This document shows positions 51,263-60,000 of a DNA stretch of 64,000 bases, one piece after another (positions within the stretch are counted from its first letter, which is position 1; every line of letters starts with the position of its first letter). The notes beneath the pieces were generated by a model. That model ran no database searches and had not been told where the DNA came from. It saw only the letters and a program-made list of their open reading frames with translations. The position numbers were made by a program, and so were the translations under genes. This DNA comes from JANWHQ01 sp963775275 (GTDB taxonomy: Bacteria > Pseudomonadota > Alphaproteobacteria > Caulobacterales > Caulobacteraceae). The DNA lies in assembly GCA_963775275.1 (NCBI GenBank), contig CAVZII010000005.1, positions 992,001-1,056,000 on the forward strand, in the 5' to 3' direction.

Positions 51263-54200
51263 TCAGAACACGGTGCGCGCAATCAGCTGCAGGTCGATGT
51301 CGGTGTAGTCGCTGGCATGCTCGATGCCGCCGTCCAGCAGCAGGTCCAGGTAGTCCGAATAGACCCGTACGCCGGCGCGCCCGTAGACGGCGTTCTGGCG
51401 GATGCTCTCGGCGGCCAGGGTGAAGGGCGTCCCGCCCGCGAAGGCGGCCGTGGTCGAGCCGGCCGCTCCGGCCAGGATGGCGCGATAGCCGCCTTCGATC
51501 TGAGGCCGCCAGCGGAAGCCCTGGCCGAAGGTGAAGCCGGCGGCGACGCTGCCGGTGACTGACAGGAGATCGCCGCTGCGGCCGTTCACCGCAAGGTCGA
51601 AGCTGCTGCCGCCGCCGGTTTCGGTGTAACCGCTCTCGTGCAGACGGAAGTAGTCCACGTGCACGCGGGGCCGGAAGAACACCGCGCCGAGCTCGGCGTC
51701 GTACTGGGCGCCGGCGCGCGCCGACAGGGTGTAGCCGTTCCAGTCCGCCAGGGCCGTGCGGTGAACCACGCCGGCGCTGTCGCTGTACAGGAACTCACGC
51801 CGGCCGCGGGTCCAGACATAGCCCGCGCCCAGCTGAAGGTCGGTCATCAGCGCGCCGTAGCTCCCGCGCCAGTAGACGCCGGCGTTCAGCTGCGAGACGC
51901 CGAGCAGGTTGTCGCTGGGCAGGTCGGGATTCTTGATGTTGGCCGAAAGGAACCCGAACTTCACGCCGAGGGCGTCGCCCTTGGCGCTGACGCTTTCGAA
52001 CCCGCCCACCGCGCCGATGCCGAAGATGTCGTACCCGGCCGCCTGAGCCAGGTCCTTCTGCTCGTGCAGCACGATTTCCTGGGTCCAGGCCCGCGTGGGG
52101 CCCTGGCGCTGCTGGCCGAGCGGCGCGTCGCCGGCGGCCTGGCCTTCCTGTTCGGAGGCCCAGGACAGGGCGCGGAACACGCCGCCGGCGTAGTCCGGCA
52201 ACATCTGGTTGACCATGGTGGACAGGCCGGACTGGTCGGTCTGAGCCAGGAAAGCGCGCTGGATGCCCGCGTCGCCGGCCAGGCTCGAATAGACCGGGTC
52301 GAAGGCTGCGGCCTGGGCCGGGTTCAGTCCGGCTTCGGCCGCGGTGCGGCGGCGAAGGTTCAGGTCCACGACGCCGGCCGCCTGATCGGCGTGGAAGCTG
52401 GCGACGAACAGGTAGGGCGTCTCGCCCGCCAGGCTCTGGTCCGTGGCGCCCACCGTCAGGTTCGGTGAGGAGATCACCGTGAAGGTGGTCGGGCCGGTCG
52501 GCAGGGAGTTCAGGTGCAGGCCGAGCTGGGCGCCGGAGGCCAGGGTGGCCGGCCCGCTGACGTTGAACCGGGTCGCCTGGTTGTTGGCCGGGTCGGCGGA
52601 GATGATGAGGGTTCCCTTTGCGCCGACCGTGAGGCTGCTCGCATTGATCGTCGATGCGCTGTCGTCTTCGACCGAGCCGTTGTTGACGTTCAGCGTCATC
52701 GAGCCCGAGGAGGTCAGGGCGCCGGCGAAGGTCGCCCCGTTGTCGACGGTCAGGCTGGCCTTGCCGGCGCCGAAGGCCAGGGCGCCGTTCACCGAGCCCG
52801 CCTGGAGGCTGACGCTGTCGTCGCCCGAGCCCAGGAGGATGTCGCCGACGATCGCGGGCGTCACCGCGGTGTTGGCGTTGGGCCCCTGGACCAGGGTGAC
52901 GCCGGAGGTGTTGGCGCCGAGATCCAGGGCGACCTGCCGGCCCGTCGTGGAGTCGCCGCTGTGCTCGGGGGTGATCGAGGTCGCCAGCACCCCGGTGTTG
53001 ACGATGTTGGACAGAAGGCCGGAGTTGTCCCGCACGACATAGGCCGAGCCGGAGTCGCTGATGGCGGCTGCGCCGATCGTGCCGCTGTTGTTGAGGCTGG
53101 TCACCGCGCCGCCCGCGTCGATGAGGACGCCGGTCGCGGTGGAGGCCAGGGAGGAGGTGACGCCGACGCTGACCGACCCCTCGTTGACCAGCGCAGGAAC
53201 CTGTGAGCCGGCGCCGATGTGCAGGCCGGTCGCGTCGGCCTGGTAGGCGCTGGCCGATACGGTCCCCACCAGGCGCGCGCCGCCGGCCACGTGCACCGTA
53301 CCGCCCGCCGCGCCGATCTGGACGGCCGTGGCCGCGACGTTGTCGTAGACGCCCTGGCCGGAGACCTTGCCCTCGATGATCAGGCCGTAGGCGTTCTTGC
53401 CCGCGCCGAACGCGCCCAGGCTGACGTCACGCCCGCTGGCGCCGATGCTGAGCGCCGGCGCGCCGCTGAAGGTCGTGATGTTGCCCGAGCCCTCCAGCGA
53501 GTCGACGATGCCGTCGTTGTCCGCGTCCGTGGTGGTGTCGGTCGTGCTCGTCCCCGCCGGAGGCGCGCCGACGAAGAGGCCGCCGCCCACGTTGGCCCTG
53601 ACGCTGAGCGCCGAGCCGGACTGCTGGATGTCGGAGGCCGGGAAGTTGGCGATGATGGCCGGATCGCTGGGCCGCGTGGTGATCCGATACCCCGTCGACT
53701 GGACGGCCGAATAGACCGTGAGGCTGCCGCCCACGTTGCCGGAGTAGACCGCGCCCTGGGCGCCGGCGCCGGTGGCCGAGACCGCGCCCTTGATCGTCGT
53801 CTGGCCGCTGACGCCGCCAGCTTCGTTGATCCCGGTGGTGTTGTCGCCGATCACCGTGATCGCGCCGTTGGCCAGGAGATTGCCGACGATGGGCGCCTCG
53901 GTGGACACGCCGAAGGAGTTGTTCCCTGCGACATTGATGATCGAGGTGGAGCCCAGGTTGAGGCTGCCAGTGAACGCAGCCGGCCCGGTCAGCCGGACCG
54001 CGTAGCGGCCGGTCCCCTGGGCGTAGTCGCCGTCCGGCACCCCGTCGTTGTTGGCGTCCTTGGCCGTATAGCTCGAATCCATGCCGATCGAGCCGCCCAG
54101 GTCGAACTCCCCGGTGTGCCCGCCCAGGATCATGACGCCGGTGGAGTTGTCCTGGTCCTTGATGGTTATGGAGCCGTTGACGGTCAGCTTGTTGTTGCTG

Positions 54201-54403
54201 TCCAGCGTCGCGGCCACCGGTCCGGAAACGGTGATCGAGCCGCCGCTGTTCACGGTCACGTCGTCGGGCTGGCCGTTGTTGGCCGTGGAGGTCTTGACCG
54301 GGGTGGTCGAGGCGTTGCTGATCGTCGTCTCGGCGCGCGCGCCGAGACCCCCGAGCAGGATCAGCGGCGCGGCCGCGACAGCGGTCAAAAGCGGCTTACG
54401 CAT
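51263..54403 (-). CDS. Autotransporter outer-membrane protein
   Basis: A 1046-residue type V secretion protein. It begins with a signal peptide MRKPLLTAVAAAPLILLGGL and a long Ser/Thr/Gly/Asn-rich passenger (about 30-740) of parallel-beta-helix type. Two Ca-binding-like loops occur there, DANNDGVPDGD and DADNDGIVDS. The C-terminal barrel (about 790-1046) has alternating aromatic strands such as WTRGRREFLY and WRPQIEGGYRAIL and ends with Phe, as outer-membrane barrels do. The passenger function is unknown. Lies 169 bases downstream of the toxin-like lipoprotein gene on the same strand. Confidence 0.88.
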   Translation of the reverse strand: MRKPLLTAVAAAPLILLGGLGARAETTISNASTTPVKTSTANNGQPDDVTVNSGGSITVSGPVAATLDSNNKLTVNGSITIKDQDNSTGVMILGGHTGEFDLGGSIGMDSSYTAKDANNDGVPDGDYAQGTGRYAVRLTGPAAFTGSLNLGSTSIINVAGNNSFGVSTEAPIVGNLLANGAITVIGDNTTGINEAGGVSGQTTIKGAVSATGAGAQGAVYSGNVGGSLTVYSAVQSTGYRITTRPSDPAIIANFPASDIQQSGSALSVRANVGGGLFVGAPPAGTSTTDTTTDADNDGIVDSLEGSGNITTFSGAPALSIGASGRDVSLGAFGAGKNAYGLIIEGKVSGQGVYDNVAATAVQIGAAGGTVHVAGGARLVGTVSASAYQADATGLHIGAGSQVPALVNEGSVSVGVTSSLASTATGVLIDAGGAVTSLNNSGTIGAAAISDSGSAYVVRDNSGLLSNIVNTGVLATSITPEHSGDSTTGRQVALDLGANTSGVTLVQGPNANTAVTPAIVGDILLGSGDDSVSLQAGSVNGALAFGAGKASLTVDNGATFAGALTSSGSMTLNVNNGSVEDDSASTINASSLTVGAKGTLIISADPANNQATRFNVSGPATLASGAQLGLHLNSLPTGPTTFTVISSPNLTVGATDQSLAGETPYLFVASFHADQAAGVVDLNLRRRTAAEAGLNPAQAAAFDPVYSSLAGDAGIQRAFLAQTDQSGLSTMVNQMLPDYAGGVFRALSWASEQEGQAAGDAPLGQQRQGPTRAWTQEIVLHEQKDLAQAAGYDIFGIGAVGGFESVSAKGDALGVKFGFLSANIKNPDLPSDNLLGVSQLNAGVYWRGSYGALMTDLQLGAGYVWTRGRREFLYSDSAGVVHRTALADWNGYTLSARAGAQYDAELGAVFFRPRVHVDYFRLHESGYTETGGGSSFDLAVNGRSGDLLSVTGSVAAGFTFGQGFRWRPQIEGGYRAILAGAAGSTTAAFAGGTPFTLAAESIRQNAVYGRAGVRVYSDYLDLLLDGGIEHASDYTDIDLQLIARTVF

Positions 54404-54572
54404 ACAGGGGCGCCCTCCAGGCCTGCTCGGCCACGACCTGTCTAACTCGCCGGGAAGCATCGCAGCAAGGCGCGGCGCCCCGCGCAGATCAGGACAGTGA
54501 CTTTGTGGCCTCTATGGGGCGGACCTCGAGCCTGGCCGCAGACGCCCCCGCCGACGCTCCCGGGCGGCGCCC

Positions 54573-55169
54573 TCAGCCACCGCTCCCGGCGTCATCGCCG
54601 CGACTCGACCCGCCCCGATCGGACCGCCGCGAGCCGTCCTCGGCCAGCTTCTGGGTCTGCTGGGTCCAGTAGGACATCCCGTCGCGCGGCTTGAACAGGG
54701 TGCGCGGCGCGCCATCCTTGTCGGCGACCGCGAACAGGTTCGACTTCGGGTCGTAGAGCAGCCGGTCTCCATTGGCCCGCCGCGCCGTCAGAACGCCCTT
54801 GGGCGGCGTGTCGATGAAGGCGTGGGCCTTGGCCACATAGGCGTCGATGGAGGCGGCCTCGAGGGCCTTGCCGTTCTTGCCGAACTGCCAACGGGCGTTG
54901 TCCTCGCCGGAGTGGCGGCGGTTCGCCGCCCAGACCGGCTTGCCGTCCTCGAACGCCGGGGCCGGCTCGGCGCGGCTGTCGTCCGCGGTTGCGTAGGCCG
55001 TCCGGCGCGGCGACCGATAGTCCGCCAAGGTGGTCTGCAGCCCGCTGGGCTGCGCGGCGAAAGCCTCCGGCCGAGCCGCCCGGTCGGCCTCGCGGCCGCA
55101 GCCGGCGAGCGCGAGCAGGACCAGGACGGCGCTCCCCGTAGAAACGCTCAAAGCAGTACGAGCACGCAT
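54573..55169 (-). CDS. Lipoprotein with a polymorphic-toxin-like domain
   Basis: A 198-residue protein with lipoprotein signal MRARTALSVSTGSAVLVLLA ending LALAGC. The core reads QFGKNGKALEAASIDAYVAK, then PPKGVLTARRANGDRLLYDP, FAVADKDGAPRTLFKP and SYWTQQ. By eye this matches the C-terminal domain seen at the ends of many CdiA/Rhs-type polymorphic toxins (pattern NGD-xxYDP-xxxFxV-xxDGxxRTxFKP). Here it stands alone, on a lipoprotein, with the position where those toxins carry His apparently Asn. The tail is low-complexity. No immunity gene is apparent. Function unknown. Confidence 0.65.
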   Translation of the reverse strand: MRARTALSVSTGSAVLVLLALAGCGREADRAARPEAFAAQPSGLQTTLADYRSPRRTAYATADDSRAEPAPAFEDGKPVWAANRRHSGEDNARWQFGKNGKALEAASIDAYVAKAHAFIDTPPKGVLTARRANGDRLLYDPKSNLFAVADKDGAPRTLFKPRDGMSYWTQQTQKLAEDGSRRSDRGGSSRGDDAGSGG

Positions 55170-55389
55170 GGCTTGATCTCCCCTTGCCAGTCCCGCGGCT
55201 CGCCCCCGCGTGTTCCACCTTTGTTCCATTAACTCATGCCCGCCAGGGTGTAAAGGGGGCACCCTTCGCGCGCGCTGCGCGCCCGGAGCGATTTCGGGGA
55301 GAAGTGAGGAAGCAGTTCGCCGTCCGAAATCACCACCACGACGGCGCTCCAGGTTTGTCGCCGGGCCTATGGCGCTGTATTCAGCGGCC

Positions 55390-56592
55390 ATGGGTCTCGA
55401 AGGGCGCCGCGTGCTCCTGATCGTGGGCGGCGGCGTCGCCGCCTACAAGGCGCTGGAGCTCGTCCGGCTGCTCAGGAAGGCCGGCTGCGCCGTCAGCCCG
55501 ATCCTCACCGACGCGGGCTCGAAGTTCGTCACCGCCCTGTCGCTCGCGGCCCTCGCCGGCGAGCCGGTCCGCCAGGCGCTGTTCGACCTCGGCGACGAGG
55601 CCGAGATGGGCCACATCGAGCTGTCGCGCTCGGCCGACCTGGTCGTGGTCGTCCCCGCCACCGCCGACCTGATGGCCAAGGCCGCCGCCGGCCTCGCCGA
55701 CGACCTGGCCTCGACCGCCCTTCTGGCCACGGACAAGCCGGTCCTGATGGCGCCGGCGATGAACCTTCGCATGTGGCTGCACCCGGCGACCCAGGCGAAC
55801 CTCGCCACGCTGCAGGTGCGCGGCGTGGCGGTCGTCGGCCCCGAGGCCGGCGAGATGGCCTGCGGCGAGTTCGGGCCGGGACGCCTGGCCGAGCCCGAAG
55901 CGATCCTCCAGGCCATCGCCGAGGCCCTTTCCGGGCCGCGCTCGGGCGCCCTCGAGGGCCGGCGGGCCCTGGTCACGGCCGGCCCCACCGTCGAGCCGAT
56001 CGACCCCGTGCGCGTCCTGACCAACCGCTCGAGCGGCAAGCAGGGCTACGCCGTCGCCGCCGCCCTTGCCGACCTCGGCGCCGAGGTCACCCTGGTCTCC
56101 GGGCCCACCTGCCTGCCCACGCCCGCGGGCGTGCGCCGCGTCGACGTCGGCCCCGCCGAGGAGATGCTGCATGCGTGCGAGGCGGCCCTGCCGGCCGATG
56201 TCGCCGTGTTCGTGGCGGCCGTCGCGGACTGGCGCCCGCAGGCGCCTGCCGCGCTCAAGCTGAAGAAGGACGGCTCGGGACCGCCGGTCCTGAAGCTTGT
56301 GGAGACCCCGGACATCCTGGCGAAGCTCTCCGCGGCGGGCCCCTCGCGCCCGCGCCTGTGCATCGGCTTCGCCGCCGAGACCGGCGACCTTCTGGCCAAG
56401 GCGCGGGACAAGCTGAGGCGCAAGGGGTGCGACTGGATCGTCGCCAACGATGTGGCGGACGACGGGATCGTCGGCGGCGATCAGAACGCCGTCACCGTCA
56501 TCGACAGCCAGGGCGCGGACGCCTGGCCGCGCGCGGCCAAGACGGTGGTCGCCCGCCGTCTTGCCCGACGCATCGTCGAGGCCCTGGCGTGA
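55390..56592 (+). CDS. coaBC: Bifunctional phosphopantothenoylcysteine decarboxylase/phosphopantothenate-cysteine ligase
   Basis: Makes 4'-phosphopantetheine for coenzyme A. N-terminal flavin half: VLLIVGGGVAAYKALELVR, VVVPATADLMAKAAAG, LMAPAMNLRMW and MACGEFGPGRLAEP. C-terminal ligase half starts near residue 185: RRALVTAGPTVEPIDPVRVLTNRSSGKQGY, with AVADWRP near 275. Length 400 is normal. Start ATG 55390 from family alignment; the upstream open region is not homologous. Followed by dut with a 4-base GTGA overlap. Confidence 0.95.
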   Translation: MGLEGRRVLLIVGGGVAAYKALELVRLLRKAGCAVSPILTDAGSKFVTALSLAALAGEPVRQALFDLGDEAEMGHIELSRSADLVVVVPATADLMAKAAAGLADDLASTALLATDKPVLMAPAMNLRMWLHPATQANLATLQVRGVAVVGPEAGEMACGEFGPGRLAEPEAILQAIAEALSGPRSGALEGRRALVTAGPTVEPIDPVRVLTNRSSGKQGYAVAAALADLGAEVTLVSGPTCLPTPAGVRRVDVGPAEEMLHACEAALPADVAVFVAAVADWRPQAPAALKLKKDGSGPPVLKLVETPDILAKLSAAGPSRPRLCIGFAAETGDLLAKARDKLRRKGCDWIVANDVADDGIVGGDQNAVTVIDSQGADAWPRAAKTVVARRLARRIVEALA

Positions 56593-57047
56593 GGGGGGTC
56601 GAGGTCCGGATCCTGAGGCTCGAGCATGCCGAGGGCCTGCCGCTGCCCGCCTACGAGACCTCGGGCGCCGCGGGCATGGACCTTCGCGCCGCCGCGCCGG
56701 AGGACGAGCCCGTGATCCTCCGCCCGGGGGCGAGGGCCCTCGTTCCGACGGGCTTCTGCATCGCCGTGCCCGACGGCTACGAAGCCCAGGTGCGGCCGCG
56801 CTCGGGCCTGGCGATCCGCTCGGGGATCACCTGCCTGAACACGCCCGGCACCGTCGACAGCGACTATCGCGGCGAGGTCAAGGTGATCCTGGCAAACCTC
56901 GGCGAGGAGGACGTCATCGTCCGCCGCGGCGACCGCATCGCCCAGATGGTGATCTGCCCTGTCGTGCAGGCCCGGTGGGTCGAGGCCGAGGCCCTGGACG
57001 AGACCTCGCGCGGCGCCGGCGGCTTCGGCTCGACCGGCGCGGCCTGA
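56589..57047 (+). CDS. dut: Deoxyuridine 5'-triphosphate nucleotidohydrolase (dUTPase)
   Basis: Hydrolyses dUTP to dUMP. A 152-residue trimer-type enzyme with the five motifs in order: AAGMDLRAA, PRSGLA, NTPGTVDSDYRGEVKVILANL, RRGDRIAQMV and GAGGFGSTG at the C-terminus. GTG start at 56589 overlaps the coaBC stop. This coaBC-dut order is widespread in bacteria. Confidence 0.97.
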   Translation: MRGVEVRILRLEHAEGLPLPAYETSGAAGMDLRAAAPEDEPVILRPGARALVPTGFCIAVPDGYEAQVRPRSGLAIRSGITCLNTPGTVDSDYRGEVKVILANLGEEDVIVRRGDRIAQMVICPVVQARWVEAEALDETSRGAGGFGSTGAA

Positions 57048-57139
57048 ACGCCGCGTGCGGCCCGCCTTCTGGCGAAGTGCGCCGCGGTTGGCCGACCGCG
57101 AGGCGCGCCAATGCTCGACGCCGCGCGCGGGCCCTGTGC

Positions 57140-57283
57140 GCACAAGAGTTTGCTGCAGTCTGGCCTAAACTCTTTACACACCGGATCATCCGCCCTATGT
57201 GCGCGTCTTCCGGCGGACCCCGTTGTCCAACAAGCGCTGCTAACGCCGGTCTGGGTTCAACAATCCTCAGGGGGTTGCGTGAG
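57140..57283 (+). ncRNA. Candidate structured leader RNA (speF-type) before the decarboxylase
   Basis: The 236-base gap after dut carries several pairings just before the decarboxylase start. AAGAGTTT 57144-57151 pairs with AAACTCTT 57167-57174. TCCGCC 57189-57194 pairs with GGCGGA 57212-57217. TTGT 57223-57226 pairs with ACAA 57230-57233. The region is less GC-biased than the genes around. In alphaproteobacteria the speF RNA motif precedes ornithine decarboxylase genes, and this fits its place and layout. Sequence match to the motif model was not computed. Confidence 0.5.
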
Positions 57284-58522
57284 GTGCACAAACACCATAC
57301 GCCCCTGGACCTGGTCCGTGAGCGGTCCCCGGAGCGTCCCGTCGCCCTTCTGCGACCCGACGTCCTGGCCGTAGCGGCGCGCTGGTTCAGGCGACAGTTC
57401 AAGGACGACGTCCTCTACGCGGTGAAGGCGAATCCCTCGCCCTGGGTCATCAGGACCCTGGCGAAAGAGGGCATTTGCGCCTTCGACGTGGCCTCGGTCC
57501 CGGAGATCGAGCTGGTGGCCGAGAACGCGCCCAAGGCGCGCATGGCCTTCATGCATCCGGTCAAGAGCCGCAGGGCGATCTCCCAGGCCTACTTCGATCA
57601 TGGGGTGCGGACCTTCGCGCTCGACTCCCATGAGGAGCTGGCCAAGATCCTCGACGCGACCGGCCAGGCCCGCGACCTGAACCTGATCGTCCGGCTGGCG
57701 GCGCCGAACCACGCCTCGGCCTACCCGCTGTCGGGCAAGTTCGGAGTCCAGCCCGAGGCGGCCGGGCCGCTGCTGCTCGCCGCGCGCCAGGCCACCCAGG
57801 ACCTGATGGGCGTCTCCTTCCACGTGGGCTCTCAGTGCATGCGCCCGACCGCCTACCAGGGCGCCATGAGCGCAGCCTCGCGGGCCCTGGTGCGCGCGGG
57901 CGTCTTCGCCGACGTCGTGGATGTGGGAGGCGGCTTCCCCTCGGTCTATCCGGGGATGGTCCCGCCGGCGCTCGATGACTACGCCGACAGCATCCACCGG
58001 GCCTTCGCCGAGATGATGGTGCACGAGACCACCGAGCTCTGGTGCGAGCCGGGCCGGGCGCTCGTGGCCGAGTCCGCCTCGGTCCTGGTCAAGGTGGAGC
58101 TGCGCAAGGGCGATGCGCTCTATCTGAACGACGGCGCCTACGGCAACCTGTTCGACGCGGCCCACGCCAAGTGGCGCTTCCCGGTCAGGCTGGTCCGCGA
58201 GACCGGCTCGGCCCAGCCCCTGAAGGCCTTCCGCTTCTACGGCCCGACCTGCGATTCCATCGATGTCATGCCGGGGCCCTTCTGGTTGCCCGAGGACATA
58301 GCCGAAGGCGACTACATCGAGGTCGGCATGCTGGGGGCCTACGGCACGGCCATGGGCACGCGGTTCAACGGCTTCGGCAAGACGGACGCGGTGATCGTCG
58401 AGGACGCCCCCATGGCCTCGCTGTTCGGCCTGGCGCCCCGGTCGGTCGAGACGCCCCGGGCCGACAACGACACCGTCGTGCGCCTGCAGAAGGCCCGCAA
58501 GGGCAGGCGCCGCCGGCGTTAG
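57284..58522 (+). CDS. PLP-dependent ornithine/diaminopimelate-type decarboxylase
   Basis: A 412-residue alanine-racemase-fold decarboxylase of the eukaryotic-type ODC/LysA family. PLP lysine lies in YAVKANPSP near residue 48. FHVGSQ near 184, the phosphate-binding DVGGGFPS near 213, CEPGRALVAES near 257, and the active-site Cys in GPTCDSID near 325 are in order. It probably makes putrescine from ornithine. GTG 57284 is preferred: AGGGGG lies about ten bases upstream. ATG 57197 would start inside the structured leader. Confidence 0.88.
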   Translation: MHKHHTPLDLVRERSPERPVALLRPDVLAVAARWFRRQFKDDVLYAVKANPSPWVIRTLAKEGICAFDVASVPEIELVAENAPKARMAFMHPVKSRRAISQAYFDHGVRTFALDSHEELAKILDATGQARDLNLIVRLAAPNHASAYPLSGKFGVQPEAAGPLLLAARQATQDLMGVSFHVGSQCMRPTAYQGAMSAASRALVRAGVFADVVDVGGGFPSVYPGMVPPALDDYADSIHRAFAEMMVHETTELWCEPGRALVAESASVLVKVELRKGDALYLNDGAYGNLFDAAHAKWRFPVRLVRETGSAQPLKAFRFYGPTCDSIDVMPGPFWLPEDIAEGDYIEVGMLGAYGTAMGTRFNGFGKTDAVIVEDAPMASLFGLAPRSVETPRADNDTVVRLQKARKGRRRRR

Positions 58523-58526
58523 AGCA

Positions 58527-59498
58527 TCAGACGCCCGAGACGAGCGCCGCGTCGGCGAACTGGCCGCCCGGCCGGTAGCGATAGAGGTAGGTCGGTGCGA
58601 TCGCCTCGAGCGCGGTCGGCTGCACGCCCAGCGCCTTGAGGCCCAGCGCCTTGGGATCGGCGACGTTGTCCGAGGTCAGGAGCTCCACCTGGTCGGAGGT
58701 CAGCGGCGGGGCGAACGGCAGCACGCTCGCCTGGATGTCGCCCAGCGCGCCGATGAGGCGCGCCGCCGGCCAGGGCAGCGGCAGGAGCAGCCGCTGGCGC
58801 TGGATTTCGCGCAGGATCAGCTCCATCAGCTCGCGGAAGCTGTAGGTCGAGGGCCCGCCGAGCTCGTAGGTCCGGCCCGCGCAGGCCGGGTCGATCACCG
58901 TCGTCGCGATCGCCTGGGCGACATCGCCGACGAACACCGGCTGGAATTGCGTGACGCCCCCGCCCGGCAGCGGCAGGACCGGCGACATCACCGCCAGCCT
59001 GGCGAAGCGGTTCAGGAAGTCGTCCTCCTGGCCGAACACAACCGAGGGGCGGACGACCACCGCGCCGGGGACGTTCTCCCGCGCGGCCGCCTCGCCCATG
59101 GCCTTGGTGCGGGCGTATTTGGACTCGGAATCGGGATCGGCGCCGATGGCCGAGACCTGGACCAGGCGCTCCACGCCCTGGGCCTTGCAGGCCTCGGCGA
59201 CATTGCGCGCGCCCTGGCCGTGCAGGCTGGCGAATTGCTGGCGGCCGCTCTCGTAGAGCACGCCCACAAGGTTGACCGCCGCCTCCGCGCCCTCCAGAGC
59301 GCGCGCCACCGAGCTCGGCGCGCGGATGTTCGCCTGGGCGATCTGGATCTGGCCGACATCGCCCATGAGCCGCAACTCGTAGGCGAGGTTGGGCCGACGC
59401 GCGGCGACGCGGATGCGCAGGCCGCGCTTGGCCAGCGCGCGCACGACCTGCCGGCCGATGAAGCCGGAGCCGCCGAAAACCGTCACCAGTCCCTGCAT
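58527..59498 (-). CDS. NDUFA9-like NAD(P)-binding protein (complex I-associated)
   Basis: A 323-residue atypical short-chain dehydrogenase. VTVFGGSGFIGRQVVRALAK is the Rossmann glycine motif at residues 5-12. AAVNLVGVLYESG, VQVSAIGAD, VVRPSVVFGQEDDF and VFVGDVAQAI are typical of the NDUFA9 family that associates with respiratory complex I. The catalytic Tyr-xxx-Lys, seen as YARTK, is present. Start at 59498 from the Rossmann motif. Close to the oxidase subunit IV and transhydrogenase genes. Confidence 0.85.
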   Translation of the reverse strand: MQGLVTVFGGSGFIGRQVVRALAKRGLRIRVAARRPNLAYELRLMGDVGQIQIAQANIRAPSSVARALEGAEAAVNLVGVLYESGRQQFASLHGQGARNVAEACKAQGVERLVQVSAIGADPDSESKYARTKAMGEAAARENVPGAVVVRPSVVFGQEDDFLNRFARLAVMSPVLPLPGGGVTQFQPVFVGDVAQAIATTVIDPACAGRTYELGGPSTYSFRELMELILREIQRQRLLLPLPWPAARLIGALGDIQASVLPFAPPLTSDQVELLTSDNVADPKALGLKALGVQPTALEAIAPTYLYRYRPGGQFADAALVSGV

Positions 59499-59650
59499 GC
59501 TGCGTTTTCCGTGGGGAAGATGAGGGCTCGGATAGACGAGCCCGGCGCAAGGCGCAATCGGGCGCGATCCGCCGCAGGCGGCGCCCTTGAGCGTCGCCCA
59601 TTCGCGGGTATAAGGCCGCAACACGCCTGACCACCAAGGGAGTCGCCGGC

Positions 59651-59893
59651 ATGGCCGAGCACGCTTCGGACTACACGCACGGCCAGATGGACATCCGCCA
59701 GAACGTGGCGTCCTTCGAAGGCTTCGTCGCCATGACCAAGTGGGGCGCGCTCGCGGTGGCGGTGCTGGTGCTGTTCTCGACCCTGTGGTTCTGCACCACG
59801 GCCGGCTTCATGGGCGCGCTGGTCCCGGCCATCGTGGTCGCGGCCCTGGGGATCTTCCTCCTGCGCGACAAGCCGGAAGCCGGGGCCCACTAG
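59651..59893 (+). CDS. aa3-type cytochrome c oxidase subunit IV
   Basis: An 80-residue protein. A soluble start MAEHASDYTHGQMDIRQNVA is followed by FEGFVAMTKWGALAVAVLVL, the helix-entry motif of bacterial aa3 oxidase subunit IV. One or two hydrophobic spans occupy residues 31-70. The subunit packs against the oxidase core; its exact job is unclear. It lies before the pnt operon, as is common in alphaproteobacteria. Confidence 0.88.
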   Translation: MAEHASDYTHGQMDIRQNVASFEGFVAMTKWGALAVAVLVLFSTLWFCTTAGFMGALVPAIVVAALGIFLLRDKPEAGAH

Positions 59894-60000
59894 CGTCGGA
59901 GCGACGCCGGTCGGGCCCGCTTGGCCCGCCGGGCTGGACAAGGCCGTCCCCGCTCCCCTTAACTGGCCCTTCTTAGGGTGGACGATTCGAGGTGAACGGG

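Noticed and set aside
57197..57283. ATG 57197 as decarboxylase start
   Set aside because: It lies within paired leader sequence and adds residues unlike the family; GTG 57284 has a ribosome site and matches the usual N-terminus.
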